This document shows, piece after piece, positions 29,434 to 40,400 of a stretch of DNA of 64,000 bases; within the stretch, counting starts at the first letter, position 1, and every line of letters begins with the position of its first letter. The notes below the pieces were generated by a model, which had not been told where the DNA came from, made no database searches, and saw nothing but the letters and a program-made list of their open reading frames with translations. The stretch spans positions 1 to 64,000 of the forward strand of contig CBDCUK010000001.1 of assembly GCA_965222755.1 (NCBI GenBank), in the 5' to 3' direction. A program made the position numbers and the translations under genes. The DNA comes from JABABV01 sp965222755. GTDB taxonomy: Bacteria; Bacillota_I; Bacilli_A; Mycoplasmatales; JABABV01.

Positions 29434-30804
29434 ATGAAAATTGTTGTAGTTGGAATCAATCATGCTGGGACACATACTGTTTTAGCAGCACGTAAATTAT
29501 ATCCGAATGCCGAAATTATTGGTATTGATCGTAATACTAATATTTCATTTTTAGCTTGTGGAATCGCTTTATGAGTCGGAGGGGTTGTTAAAAAACCTGA
29601 TGGACTATTTTATTCAAACATTGAATTTTTACGTAATCGTAAAATCGATGTTAGAGTTAAAGAAGAAATGATCGCAACTGATTTTAAAAACAAAAAAATC
29701 ACAATTCGCAAAAACGATACTGGAGAAGAATATGTTGAAACTTATGATAAATTAGTTTTAGGAACAGGTTCTTGACCAATCGTGCCACCATTTCCTGGTG
29801 TCGATGCAGATGGTGTTCAAATTTGTAAATTATTTCAACACGCCCAAGAAATTAAAAAACTTGCAACTTCAAAAGAAATTGAAAATGTTGTTATTGTTGG
29901 AGCAGGGTATATTGGGATTGAATTAGTAGAAGCATTCCATATTCAAGGTAAAAAAGTTACTTTAGTAGATATGGCAAATCGTATAATGCCGCGTTATTTT
30001 GATGAAGAGTTTACTAACCCAATTCAACATAAAATGGAAAAAGAAGGTATTAAACTAGCTCTGGGTCAAAAACTTAACCGTTTTGTAACTAACGAAGCTG
30101 GTCATGTAGTTTCTGTTGAAACTGATAAAGAAACATTTAAATGTGATATTGCAATTATGGCAATTGGGTTCAGACCTAACACAGCAATGTTTAAAGGTAA
30201 ACTAGATTTAATAACTCCAAGTGGAGCTATTAAAACTAATAGATATATGGAAACTTCTGAAAAAGATGTTTTTGCAATTGGAGATAGCGTTGCTACATTT
30301 AATAATGCAACCCAAAGATTAGGAAGCATTGCCCTGGCTACTAACGCTGTTCGTACTGGTGTAGTTGCTGCCATGAACTTAAATGGTCCAAAAATGGCAC
30401 ATCCAGGAGTTCAAGGAACTAACGGTATTTCTGTATTTGGATTCAATTTAGCATCTGTTGGATTATCTGAAGTCGCTTGTAAAATGGAAAAAGATTTAGA
30501 TTACAAAACAGTACTTCATGAAGATGATGCTCGTCCAGCATTTATGCCAGAAAATCATAAAGTTATGACTAAAATTATTTGAGAAGCTAAATCAGGACGT
30601 ATTATTGGTGGTCAAATTGGTTCGATTGGACATCACGAAGATGCAATCATTGCCCTTTCGTTAGCAATTCAGACTAAAACAACAATTCAAGATCTAGCTT
30701 TATTAGATATCTTCTTTTTACCACATTTTGATAAACCAGTTCACTGATTATCAGAAACTGCTATTAAAGGAATTGGATTCAGTTTAGAAGATTTAAAAAA
30801 ATAA
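29434..30804 (+). CDS. nox: NADH oxidase (water-forming)
   Basis: Reoxidises NADH with O2 to water, a main route of NAD+ recycling in fermenting Mollicutes and lactic bacteria. The 456-residue flavoprotein has VVVGINHAGTHTVLAAR (FAD site), the single redox Cys42 in FLACGIALWVGG as in enterococcal Nox, LVLGTGSWP, VIVGAGYIGIELVEAF (NADH site) and DVFAIGDSV. AAGGAG lies 10 bases before ATG 29434. TGA Trp codons are frequent. An inverted repeat sits at the promoter. A terminator shared with the converging DUF192 gene follows. Confidence 0.95.
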
Positions 30805-30822
30805 TTAATAATTTAAGGCAAA

Positions 30823-30855
30823 ATAAAAAATAAAGTTTTTAACTTTATTTTTTTT
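30823..30855. terminator. Terminator shared by nox and the DUF192 gene
   Basis: Hairpin AAAAATAAAGTT / AACTTTATTTTT with T runs on both outer sides, between two converging genes. Confidence 0.85.
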
Positions 30856-31255
30856 ATTCAAATAATTGGCTATTTTTTCTTGGTTTTATCTTTAAAAAAT
30901 CATCAATTTTAATTTCTAATAAATTTATAGTTCCTGCTTTTAAAATAAAACAATAATAACTATTTTTAATGTAGGGACTTATTTCATTCTGTTTTAAATA
31001 AATTATTTTCAATACTTTAAAATGACAATTCAAAAAAACAATATCATAATTATTATTAAATTTAATCGTATTAAAACCTTTAGCGTTTTTAATTAAAAAC
31101 CCTTGATCATCATTAATGTGGATTAATTTTCTAAATAAAAAGTTTTTTTCTCAAAAAGAAGAAATTAAGTTAATTTTTATTTTTGTATTTTTTTTATTAT
31201 AAATCATTCAATACTTTTCTTTATTAATTTTGAAATTTAGAAATCAACTACCCAT
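30854..31255 (-). CDS. DUF192 family protein
   Basis: 133 residues on the minus strand, easily missed because three TGA codons (Trp 4, 16 and 35) cut the ORF under the standard code. The C-terminal two thirds follow the DUF192 pattern: GFLIKNAKGFNTIKF, then the hydrophobic strand YDIVFLNCHFKVLKIIYL (family: PLDIIFLDKDGKVV), SPYIKNSYYCFILKAGTINLLEIKIDDFLKI (family: A.yVLEl.aG......I..GD). DUF192 proteins are small beta-barrels of unknown function, usually exported; no signal peptide is seen here. The start ATG (31255) has GGGGTGA four bases upstream. It converges with nox and diverges from yebC. Confidence 0.65.
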
Positions 31256-31358
31256 AAAATCACCCCAATATTTAAATAATAGTTATCACTATAGATGATA
31301 TTATTATATAATATTTTAAAAAGAATAATAAATATATTTTAGAAATGAGGATATTATT

Positions 31359-32084
31359 ATGGCAGGACATTCAAAGTGAGCCAATATTAAACATCGAAAA
31401 GCAGCCCAAGATAATAAAAGAGGTAAAGTCTTTCAAAAACTATCAAAAGAAATTTATATTAGTGCTAAACAAAACGGTGCTAACCCAGATATAAATAGTA
31501 ATTTAAGATTATTGCTTTTAAAAGCTAAGGCATCAAACATGCCAAAATCAATCATTGATAAGGCTTTAAATAAATCAAAATCTAAAGACCAGTCTAATTG
31601 AGAAGAAATTATATATGAAGGATATGGTTCTGGAGGAAGTGCTTTTATTGTAAAGTGTTTAAGTGACAATCGTAATCGTGTAGCAAGTTTTGTTAAATCT
31701 ACTTTTCGTAAATTTGGTGGTAATTTAGGTAGTGATGGAGCTGTTAAGTATTTATTCACATTAACAGGTTATATTAATATTACAACCGATTTAAAAGAAG
31801 ATAATTTAGTTGATAAATTATTAGATTTAGATATTGAAAATTATGAGCATCTAGATGGTTTAGAATATATTATTTTTGCAACTCCAAAAAATTTAAACAA
31901 TATTAGTACTTTTTTAAGTGAAGATGTTGATATTAATGTTGATGATTTCGGATTAGAATTTATTCCTAACGAAATTATTGAATTAGCGAGCGATAAGATT
32001 GCTATGTGTCAAAAATTAAGAGATACATTAATGGATAGCGAAGATATTTCAGAAGTATTTTGTAATGTTGCAATCAATGATTAA
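31359..32084 (+). CDS. yebC: YebC/PmpR family protein
   Basis: 241 residues. The N-terminal signature MAGHSKWANIKHRKAAQD is unmistakable (Trp 7 is TGA), followed by NGANPDINSNLRLLLLKAKA, MPKSIIDKALNK and YEGYGSGGSAFIVKCLSDN. YebC proteins were described as transcription regulators and more recently linked to translation of difficult sequences; the role here is unknown. A -10 TATAAT stands at 31307-31312 with a weak TTATCA upstream. The ribosome site is GAGG, nine bases from ATG 31359. TGA codons hide the full frame under the standard code. Confidence 0.93.
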
Positions 32085-32124
32085 ATAAATAAAAAACATT
32101 TATTTAAAATAAAATAAAGGAAAA

Positions 32125-32178
32125 ATGCTAAAAATAAGCGATATATTAGTGCATAAGGAGGTATTTACTTATGAATAA
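32125..32178 (+). other. Possible 17-codon leader ORF overlapping the dprA start
   Basis: ATG 32125 has AAAGG five bases upstream and reads MLKISDILVHKEVFTYE, ending at a TAA that overlaps the first codons of dprA. It covers the dprA ribosome site (AAGGAGG). It may couple or tune dprA translation, or be chance. Confidence 0.25.
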
Positions 32179-32902
32179 TATATTGTTATTTTTTGCAATT
32201 AAATATAATGGGGATTGAAATAAAATTGCGAAAGCAATTTCGGCAAACGAAAGTGTTAGAAATCAAGATTTAGAAAAATGTTTAAATCAATATAAAAATT
32301 TAGGCTATGTTACTATATTAGATATAAATTATCCGCAAAGTTTGTTAAAATTAACTAAACCACCATTTGTTTTATTTTATAAAGGCAATATTAAATTATT
32401 AAATTATAATCCAAAAATCGCTGTGATTGGTTCTCGCAAAAATAGTCAAAATGGCAAAGATAAAACTATTGATTTAATAAAGATAGCAGTAGCAAATCAA
32501 CAATTAATAGTAAGTGGTATGGCTGAAGGAATTGATGGCATAGCGCATAAAGAAACTCTGATGATTAAAGGTAAAACCATTGCAGTATTAGGTTGCGGAA
32601 TTAACTATATATACCCTAAATCGAATAGTTCGTTATATAATGATATTGTTAAAAACGGATTAATAATTTCTGAGTATCCAGATTTAATTCCACCTAATGC
32701 AAAAAACTTTAAAATTAGAAATCGAATTGTAGCAGCTTTAGTTAAAAAAATTTTTGTGGTTGAAGCAAAAATTAAATCTGGTACAATGAATACTGTAAAA
32801 TGAGGATTAGAAATCGGTAATGATATCTATTGCTCAAAATCATCTGGATACGAAAATTCAGGTTGCCAACAATTGATTAAAGAAGGCGCCGATGTAATTT
32901 AA
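32171..32902 (+). CDS. dprA: DNA-processing protein DprA
   Basis: DprA loads RecA on incoming single-stranded DNA in competence. The 243-residue product has the Rossmann-like DprA core: IAVIGSRKNSQNG, LIVSGMAEGIDGIAHKE, IAVLGCGINYIYPKSN, and FKIRNRIVAALVKKIFVVEA. It is shorter than typical DprA (about 290-360 residues) and has only a short N-terminal part and no C-terminal winged helix. AAGGAGG lies nine bases before ATG 32171. With comEA and comEC it gives three competence genes in the window. topA follows 33 bases after, the same order as in many Firmicutes. Confidence 0.88.
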
Positions 32903-32935
32903 TTATATATATATTAAAAATTGGAGAGTGTTATT

Positions 32936-34903
32936 ATGAACAAAATTATGATTGTTGAATCACCAAACAAAGTTAAAACAATTCAAAAAATATTAGGTAG
33001 TGACTTTCAAGTTTTTGCCTCTAAAGGACATATTTTTGAAATCCCTAATGTTGGACCATGGAGATTAGGAATTAATTTTGAAAAATGACAACCATTATAT
33101 AAACTTATGGAAGCTAGAAAAGATTTTATTAAACAATTAAAAAGCGCAATAATAGACGAAAACACAATCGTTTATCTTGCAACTGACCCTGATAGAGAGG
33201 GTGAAGCGATCGCTCAGCATATCGCAGATACTTTAAAATTACCTGACAAACAAATTAAAAGAATTCTTTTTGATCAAATTACTAAAGCTGCAGTTTTAAA
33301 AAGTTTAGAAAACCCAATTTTAATTAATAAAAACTTAGTTGATGCTCAAGTTTCAAGAAGTATGATTGATCGAATTATCGGAATTCAATTATCAAATTTA
33401 TTAAAAAGAAGAATTTTAAGTGCTCCAGGAGAAACGACAGCAGGTCGAGTACAATCAGTTGCTTTAAAATTTGTAGTAGATCGAGAAGAAGAAATTAGGA
33501 AATTTATTCCGCGAAAATATTATTCTATAACTGCTAAAATTGATGAAAACCATTCATTAATATATCGTAATTCAGATAAAAAAGAAAACAAAGACCAAAT
33601 TGATAGTTTGGACATTGCAACTAATATTTTTAATAGTTTAGAAAAAACTTTTGAAGTAGCGTTAATTAAGACTCGTAAAGTGCGCGAATCAAAAATAGCT
33701 GGTTTAAAAATGAGTACTATATATAAGATGGCTGAAAACACTCATGGTATAAAACCAAGTTTCACACAATCGATTTTACAAAAATTATATGAAGGTGTTG
33801 ATGGAGTTGAAGGTGGATTAATTACTTATCCTCGTTCAGATTCAACACGTTTAACAGATGAATTTATTAAAGATGCTCACCAAAAAATAAAATCAGAATA
33901 TGGTCAAGAATTAATTGAAGATAAAGTTTCAAAATTTAATAAAAAAAATAATAAATCTCAAGATGCCCATCCTGCTATCACTCCTACCGATGTAAATAAA
34001 ACACCAGCATCTTTAAGTGCTTTTTTAGATGATAAACAATTAAAAATATATTCTTTAATATATTTTAGATCTTTAGCAGCTGTTGCCAAAGTCCCAATAA
34101 GAGAAACTAAAAGTTACACATTAGTAAATAATAATTATAATTTTAATACTAGTAGTTCAAAATTAATTTTTGAAGGGTATTACAAATTTTTAAAACCAGA
34201 AATATTAGAAAATCAAGTTGATGATTTAAATTATCAATTACATCAAAAAATTGATTTAAATAAAAAAGATTTCAGTTTAAATCACCACGAAACAAAACCA
34301 CCAGCTCATTATAGTGAAGGTTCATTAATTTCTCAAATGGAAAATATGGGAATTGGTCGACCGTCTACTTTTAGTCCTACAGTTACAAAGATTAAAAATC
34401 GTAAATTTGTTTTAAGACAAGGGCGTAGTTTGGAACCAACAGAATTAGGGGAATTAATTAATAAAAAATTAACAACTAATTTTCCTGAAATAATTAATGA
34501 ATCTTATACTTCTGATATTGAAAATATTTTAAACGATATCAGTTTAGGTAAAATAAACTACCAAGAATTAATGGCAAAGTTTTTTAATGAGTTTAAAGAA
34601 AAATTAGATAAAGCATACGAAACTATGGAGACAATTAAAATAAAACCAACTTTAATTGACAGAGCATGTCCTGATTGTCAAAATAGTTTAGTTGAACGTT
34701 TTTCAAAATATGGAAAATTTATTGGTTGCAGTAATTTTCCAACATGTAAATATACTGAATTCCCTAAAAAACAATTCAAAAAAAGTGCTAAAAAAACAAC
34801 AAATAAAAAAGAATCAACAACAAATAAAAAAGAATCAACAACAAATAAAAAAGAATCAACAACAAATAAAAAAGAATCAAAAACTGCTAAAAAGGAGAAG
34901 TAA
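32936..34903 (+). CDS. topA: DNA topoisomerase I
   Basis: Type IA topoisomerase that relaxes negative supercoils. The 655-residue product has the Toprim domain (IMIVESPNKVKTIQKILG, KGHIFEIP, DPDREGEAIA) and the active-site Tyr near residue 298 (GGLITYPRSDSTR). One C4 zinc motif follows near the end (CPDCQNSL...GCSNFPTC), fewer than the usual three. The C-terminal tail is a Lys-rich run with four heptapeptide repeats (TTNKKES). The ribosome site GGAGAG precedes ATG 32936. One TGG Trp (GPWRLG) stands near a TGA Trp. Confidence 0.95.
34796..34879 (+). repeat. Four 21-bp tandem repeats in the topA tail
   Basis: Four identical 21-base units at 34796-34816, 34817-34837, 34838-34858 and 34859-34879 encode the heptapeptide TTNKKES. 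They are in frame, so copy changes only alter tail length. Confidence 0.92.
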
Positions 34904-34905
34904 AA

Positions 34906-36336
34906 ATGAATAAATATAAAACATATATTAATGGTCAATGAATTGGAAGCCAAGATAATTATGAAATAATCAATCCAGATAATTTATCAGTTATTGGGCA
35001 AGTTCCTGCATTAAAATCAAAAGATATTGATTCTGCTTTTTTAGCGGCTAAAACAGCTTTTAAAAGTTGAAAAAAAACGTCTTTAAAAACACGTATTGAT
35101 TTAATGGAAGCGTGAATTATTGAACTAGAAAAAAGTAAAAATAAAATTGCAAAAATGATGAACTTAGAAATCGCTAAACCTTTAAAGAGTTCTATTGGCG
35201 AAGTAGATAGAACAATTTCTTATATAAAATACACAATTGAAGAAATGAAAAGAATCCAACCAAAATCATATAATGGTTCAGCTTGAGGGATCGATAATAA
35301 ATTAGCGATTTTTAATAGAGTTCCTTTGGGAACGGTTTTAGCAATATCGCCTTTTAACTACCCTATTAATTTATCGGTATCTAAAATTGCACCAGCTTTA
35401 ATATCTGGGAATACTGTTGTTTTAAAATCATCAACTCAAGGTACAATTTCTAATATTTTATTATCAGAAACTATCGAAGCCGCTGGTTTTCCTAAAGGTG
35501 TTTTCAATATGGTTACTGGTCGAGGAAGCGATATTGGAACTTATTTAATAACAAATCCCTCTGTTGATATGGTTTCCTTCACAGGAAGTACTAATGTGGG
35601 TGAAGGAATCGCTAATAACACAAAAATGATTCCGTTAGTTTTAGAAATGGGTGGAAAAGACCCAGCTTTAGTATTAAAAGATGCTGACATCAAAAAAGCA
35701 GCTATCAAAATTGCTCAAGGAGCATTTTCGTATAATGGGCAACGCTGTACTGCTATTAAAAGAGTAATAGTTCATAATGATGTTGCCGATAAATTAATTA
35801 GTGAATTAAAAAACATTGTTATTGGTTACAAAGTTGGATCAGCTACAAATTCAGAAAATAATATCACACCATTAATTTCTGTTTCAAGTGCCAAATATGT
35901 TAATTCTTTAATTAAAGATTCTTTAGATAAAGGCGCAAAATTAATTATTGGTAATAAATCAGAAAAAAATTTAATTTGACCAACAATTATTGATAATGTA
36001 TCTAAAAACATGAAATTATATTACGAAGAACCTTTTGGGCCTGTACTACCAATAATTAGATTTGATAATATCGATGAAGCTATTAATATAGCAAATGATA
36101 GTGAATATGGTTTACAAGCTTCAATATTTACGAAAAATATTGATTGCGCACTTGGTTTAGCAGGAAAAATTGAAGCAGGAAGTATAAATATTAATTCATT
36201 TTCTCAAAGAGGGCCTGATCATTTACCATTTTTAGGAGTTAAGAAAAGTGGTTTTGGAGTTCAAGGAATAACTGATTCAATCTATTCTATGACAACTATT
36301 AAAGGCATAGTAATCAACTATGAAACAAGTAATTAA
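34906..36336 (+). CDS. gapN: NADP-dependent non-phosphorylating glyceraldehyde-3-phosphate dehydrogenase
   Basis: Oxidises glyceraldehyde 3-phosphate directly to 3-phosphoglycerate, making NADPH without ATP; a likely main NADPH source here. The 476-residue length and the GapN-type active site YNGQRCTAIKRVIV (Cys about 281), with LEMGGKDPAL (Glu about 247) and AISPFNYPINL, fit GapN better than other aldehyde dehydrogenases. The tail has GPDHLPFLGVKKSGFGVQGI, also GapN-like. AAAGGAG lies eight bases before ATG 34906. It overlaps hemW by 17 bases. Confidence 0.9.
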
Positions 36337-37396
36337 TTTATTATATATTCATATTCCTTTTTGTAATAAAATTTGTACATATTGTGATTTTACAAGATAT
36401 TTAAAACCAAAAAACTCAGTATCGATTTTTGATAACTATTTAAATGATCTTTTTAAAGAATTAGATAGTTATTTAAATAAATATGAATTTTCACTTAAAT
36501 CAATTTATATTGGTGGGGGAACTCCAAATATTTTAAATAATGTTCAACTTGAAAAATTATTAAAAAAATTAACTATTTTTTCGCCAATTGAATTTACAAT
36601 AGAATTAAATCCCGAATTAGTTAATAAAAAACAATTAACATTATTAAAAAAATATAATGTTAATCGCTTATCTGTCGGGGTGCAAACTAGTAATTCAAAA
36701 ATATTAAAAGTATTAAAAAGAGAACACACAAATATCGATGTTATAAATACAATGAAATGAGCTAGAGAATTAAATTTTAATAATATATCAATAGATTTAA
36801 TTTATAATTTACCTTTTCAAAAGTTATCTGACATTGAAAATGATTTTAAATTAATTGAGCAAATTAAACCAGATCATATTTCTTGATATAGTTTAATATT
36901 AAAAGAAAATAGTATTTTGACTAAAAAAGGCTATCAATTAAATAATTTTACAGATTATGAATATGACATTTTAATTAATAAAAAATTAAAAACTATGGCT
37001 TATGATCGATATGAAATTTCTAATTATAGTAAAGGAAATAAAAAAAGTTTACATAATATGGGATATTGACATAGTGATAATTGATTAGCTTTAGGTAGTG
37101 GAGCTAGTAGTTTTATTGGGAATGAGTTAAGAAACAATAACAAAAAAATTAATTATTTAAAGCATGCTTATGAAGCTACTTTTTTATCAAAAAAAGATTA
37201 TTACTTCCAAATATTAATGATGGGATTAAGATTGATTGACGGCATAGAAATAATTAATAAAAATAAATTAGCATTTAACTTTTATAAAGAAAAAATCAAT
37301 AAATTAATATCAGATAAAAAACTAATTTATAAAAATAATATTCTAAAAGCAAACGATATTAACCATCTAAATACTATTTTAGTAGATATACTTTAA
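36320..37396 (+). CDS. hemW: HemW-like radical SAM protein
   Basis: 358 residues. The radical-SAM motif is CNKICTYCDF (Cys 15, 19 and 22), followed by SIYIGGGTPNIL, TIELNPELVNKKQLTLL, VNRLSVGVQT and ISIDLIYNLPFQ, all of the HemN/HemW group. HemW proteins bind heme and lack coproporphyrinogen oxidase activity. No heme pathway is expected in a Mollicute, so the role is unclear. ATG 36320 lies inside gapN. The stop is followed by the CIRCE element of lon. Confidence 0.87.
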
Positions 37397-37440
37397 TTTA
37401 TTAGCACTTAATATTTGACACTGCTAATAAATTAAAGTAT
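37388..37440. promoter_or_regulatory. CIRCE heat-shock operator upstream of lon, inside a 19-bp inverted repeat
   Basis: The core TTAGCACTT-N9-CACTGCTAA at 37401-37427 matches the HrcA-binding CIRCE consensus (TTAGCACTC-N9-GAGTGCTAA) at 15 of 18 positions with the exact 9-base spacer. It is the inner part of a longer perfect inverted repeat: 37388-37406 and 37422-37440, 19 bases each, starting inside the hemW stop region. The HrcA repressor gene is outside the window. The same palindrome could act as a hairpin after hemW. Confidence 0.88.
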
Positions 37441-37443
37441 CAT
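37415..37443 (+). promoter_or_regulatory. lon promoter embedded in the CIRCE element
   Basis: A perfect TTGACA at 37415-37420 and TATCAT at 37438-37443, spaced by 17 bases. The -35 lies in the spacer and right arm of the CIRCE core, so bound HrcA would block RNA polymerase. Confidence 0.85.
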
Positions 37444-37482
37444 TACTTATACAATTTAAAAATATACAAACAAGGAGTCACT

Positions 37483-39816
37483 ATGCAATTTAAGAAATTA
37501 CCATTATTAGTTACAAGGAAAATAGTAATTTTTCCGGATCAAGAAATAACTTTAGAAGTAGGAAGACCACTATCTGTTAAGAGTGTTTTAAGATCATCTG
37601 AAAAATATGAAAACTATATTTTAATTGCTTGTCAAAAAGAACCACTTGAAGATAATCCTGGTTTTGATAATATTTTTAATTATGGAACGCTTGCCAAAAT
37701 TGAAAATATGGAAAAATTTGAAGATGGTAGTTATAAAATTATTTTCAAAGGATTAGAACGAGTTCAATTAACATTTAGCAAGGATCAAAAACTTGATAAT
37801 GATATTCCATTTTTAATTAGAAAAGCAGTTTCTGATAAACCTTTAGAAGAAAAAGCTTACATTAATCAAATTAATAAATTCATGGAATCTAATTGAAAAA
37901 TCCAAAATCCCAATTCATCTTTTGATCAAGTTTTAAAATCACTTGAAGAAAATATGCAATCTAGTCAAGTAGCTGATGCAGTAGCTTCTTTTATGCATAT
38001 TGATTTCTTAAAAAAACAAATAATATTAGAAGAAGAAAATGTTTTAAAAAGATTAAATATCGTATTAGAATATCTTAATGATGAAAAAACTTCTTCTGAA
38101 TTAGAAGAAGTAATAGCAAAAAAAGTTAAAAACAAACTTAATGATCAACAAAAAGATTTCTTTTTAAGAGAACGCTTAAAAGCGATTAAAGAAGAATTAG
38201 GAGAAGGAAATTCAAAAGACAACGAAGCTGATAAATTCAAAAAATTAGTTAATGAAAATCCTTATCCAGAATATATAAAAGAAAGATTATTAGAAGAAAT
38301 TAAAAAATTCGAAAATATTCCATCTATTTCTGGAGAATCTTCAGTAATTAGAGGTTACATCGAATGACTTTTATATTTACCTTGATGACAAACTTCAGAA
38401 GATAACAACAGTTTATCAAACGCTGAAGCAACACTTAACTCCAATCATTATGGATTAAAAAAAGTTAAAGAACGCATTATTGAATATTTAGCAGTTAAAG
38501 CACATACTAATTCTTTAAAAGGACCAATCATTTGTTTAGCAGGGCCTCCAGGAACTGGTAAAACATCTTTAGCAAAATCAATTGCAGATGCTTTAGAACG
38601 TAAATTTATGAAAATCTCTTTAGGTGGAGTTAAAGATGAAGCTGAAATTAGAGGACATCGTAAAACATATTTAGGTGCAATGCCTGGTAAGATTATTCAA
38701 GCTATGAAAAAATCAAAAACAATCAACCCTGTAATTCTATTAGATGAAATAGATAAAATGAGCAGCGATTACAAAGGAGACCCTACTAGTGCAATGCTAG
38801 AAGTTTTAGACCCAGAACAAAACCAAAGTTTCCAAGATCATTACTTAGAAGAAAATTATGATTTATCAAAAGTAATGTTTATCGCAACCGCTAATTATTT
38901 ACAAGATATTCCAGCTCCTTTAAGAGATCGTATGGAAATAATTAATCTATCATCTTATACAGAAATGGAAAAAGTTAAAATTGCACAAAACTATTTAGTT
39001 AATAAAACTTTAAAAAATTCAGGTTTAAAACCAAATATGTTTAAAATAACAAAAGAAAATTTACTATATATAATTAGACATTACACTATGGAAGCTGGAG
39101 TGAGAGAATTACAAAAATTATTAGATAAAATGGCTCGCAAAATAGTAGTAATGAAATTAAATGGCAAAGTTAAAAAAACTTTTTCTTTAAACAAGAAAAA
39201 TATCAATATTTTTCTAGGAACAGAAATATTTGATTTTAATAGAAAATCAGAAAAAAGTGAAATTGGAGTAGTTACAGGTTTAGCATGAACTGCTTATGGT
39301 GGAGATATTTTACCTATCGAAGTAACGTTTTTCCCTGGTAAAGGTAATTTAATCCTTACTGGTCAACAAAGAAAAGTTATGAAAGAATCTGTTAATATAG
39401 CTCTAGGATACGTAAAAACAAATGCTAAAAAGTTTAAAATTAATTTAGAAGATCTGGAAAAAAGCGATATTCATGTTCATGTACCTGATGGAGCAACACC
39501 AAAAGATGGCCCATCAGCTGGAATAACTTTTACAACTGCTTTAATTTCTGCCTTCACAAAAAGAGCTGTTTCTAAAAAAATTGCTATGACAGGAGAAATA
39601 TCATTAACTGGTAAAGTTCTTCCTATTGGAGGACTAAAAGAAAAATCAATTAGTGCTGTTCGAAGTGGGATTGGGGAAATTTTAATTCCTAAGAAAAATA
39701 TTAAAGATTTAAAAGATATTCCTGAAAGTATTAAAAAAGCTTTAAATATTATTCCAGTAGATAAATATCACGAAGTTTATGAATATATTTTTAATGATAA
39801 GATGGCTTCGAAATAA
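37483..39816 (+). CDS. lon: ATP-dependent protease Lon
   Basis: Hexameric AAA+ protease degrading misfolded proteins. The 777-residue product has the N-terminal substrate domain (LPLLVTRKIVIFPDQEI), Walker A GPPGTGKTS near residue 353, VILLDEIDKM, and the protease domain with the catalytic Ser about 678 (PKDGPSAG) and Lys about 721 (GGLKEKS), 43 residues apart as in the family. The ribosome site is AAGGAG before ATG 37483. Transcription starts from a CIRCE-controlled promoter, as in other mycoplasmas where lon belongs to the HrcA regulon. The stop shares its last base with the engB start. Confidence 0.97.
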
Positions 39817-40400
39817 TGGAACAACATATTAAAAATATTGAATTCCTAACTAGTTGTGCTGAGGAATCTCAATGACCAGAAGATGAAATCCCAGAAGTTT
39901 GTTTTTTAGGTCGTTCTAATGTTGGTAAATCAAGTTTTATTAATGCAATTACTAATTATCGAAATATTGCTCGCGTTTCATCTACGCCCGGAAAAACAAG
40001 ATTATTAAATTTTTTTAAAATCAACAATAATACAATCCGATTTATTGACGTTCCTGGATATGGTTATGCAAAAGTAAATAAAAGTATTAAAATAAAGTTT
40101 TCAAAAATGATTGATACTTATTTATTAAATCGTACTAATTTAAGATTAGTGATTTTGTTATTGGATTATCGTCACAAACCAAATAAAGACGATATTGCTA
40201 TGTATAATTATTTAAGACATTATAATATTCCAACAGTTATTATTGCTACAAAATCCGATAAATTAAAGAAAAATGATTTATCTAAAAATAAAAAAATCAT
40301 TATAGAAGCTCTAGGTTTATCTAAAAATAATTTTCTACCATTTTCAAAATTTAATACTGATCATAGTAAAATTATTAAAGTTTTATTAGGAGTTAAATAA
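39816..40400 (+). CDS. engB: Ribosome biogenesis GTPase EngB/YsxC
   Basis: 194 residues. P-loop GRSNVGKSSFINAI near residue 34, STPGKTRLLNFF, IDVPGYGYAKV, and ATKSDKL give a TrmE-Era-type GTPase of the EngB family, needed for 50S assembly. ATG 39816 overlaps the lon stop (TAATG), the common lon-engB order in Firmicutes. The stop is directly followed by the ATG of the DUF3196-like gene, so all three genes may rise with heat shock. Confidence 0.95.

Noticed and set aside
34692..34913. Repeat-rich ORF in another frame of the topA tail (KKNQQQI repeats)
   Set aside because: It is a frame-shifted reading of the 21-bp repeats; the topA frame is continuous from its start to 34903.
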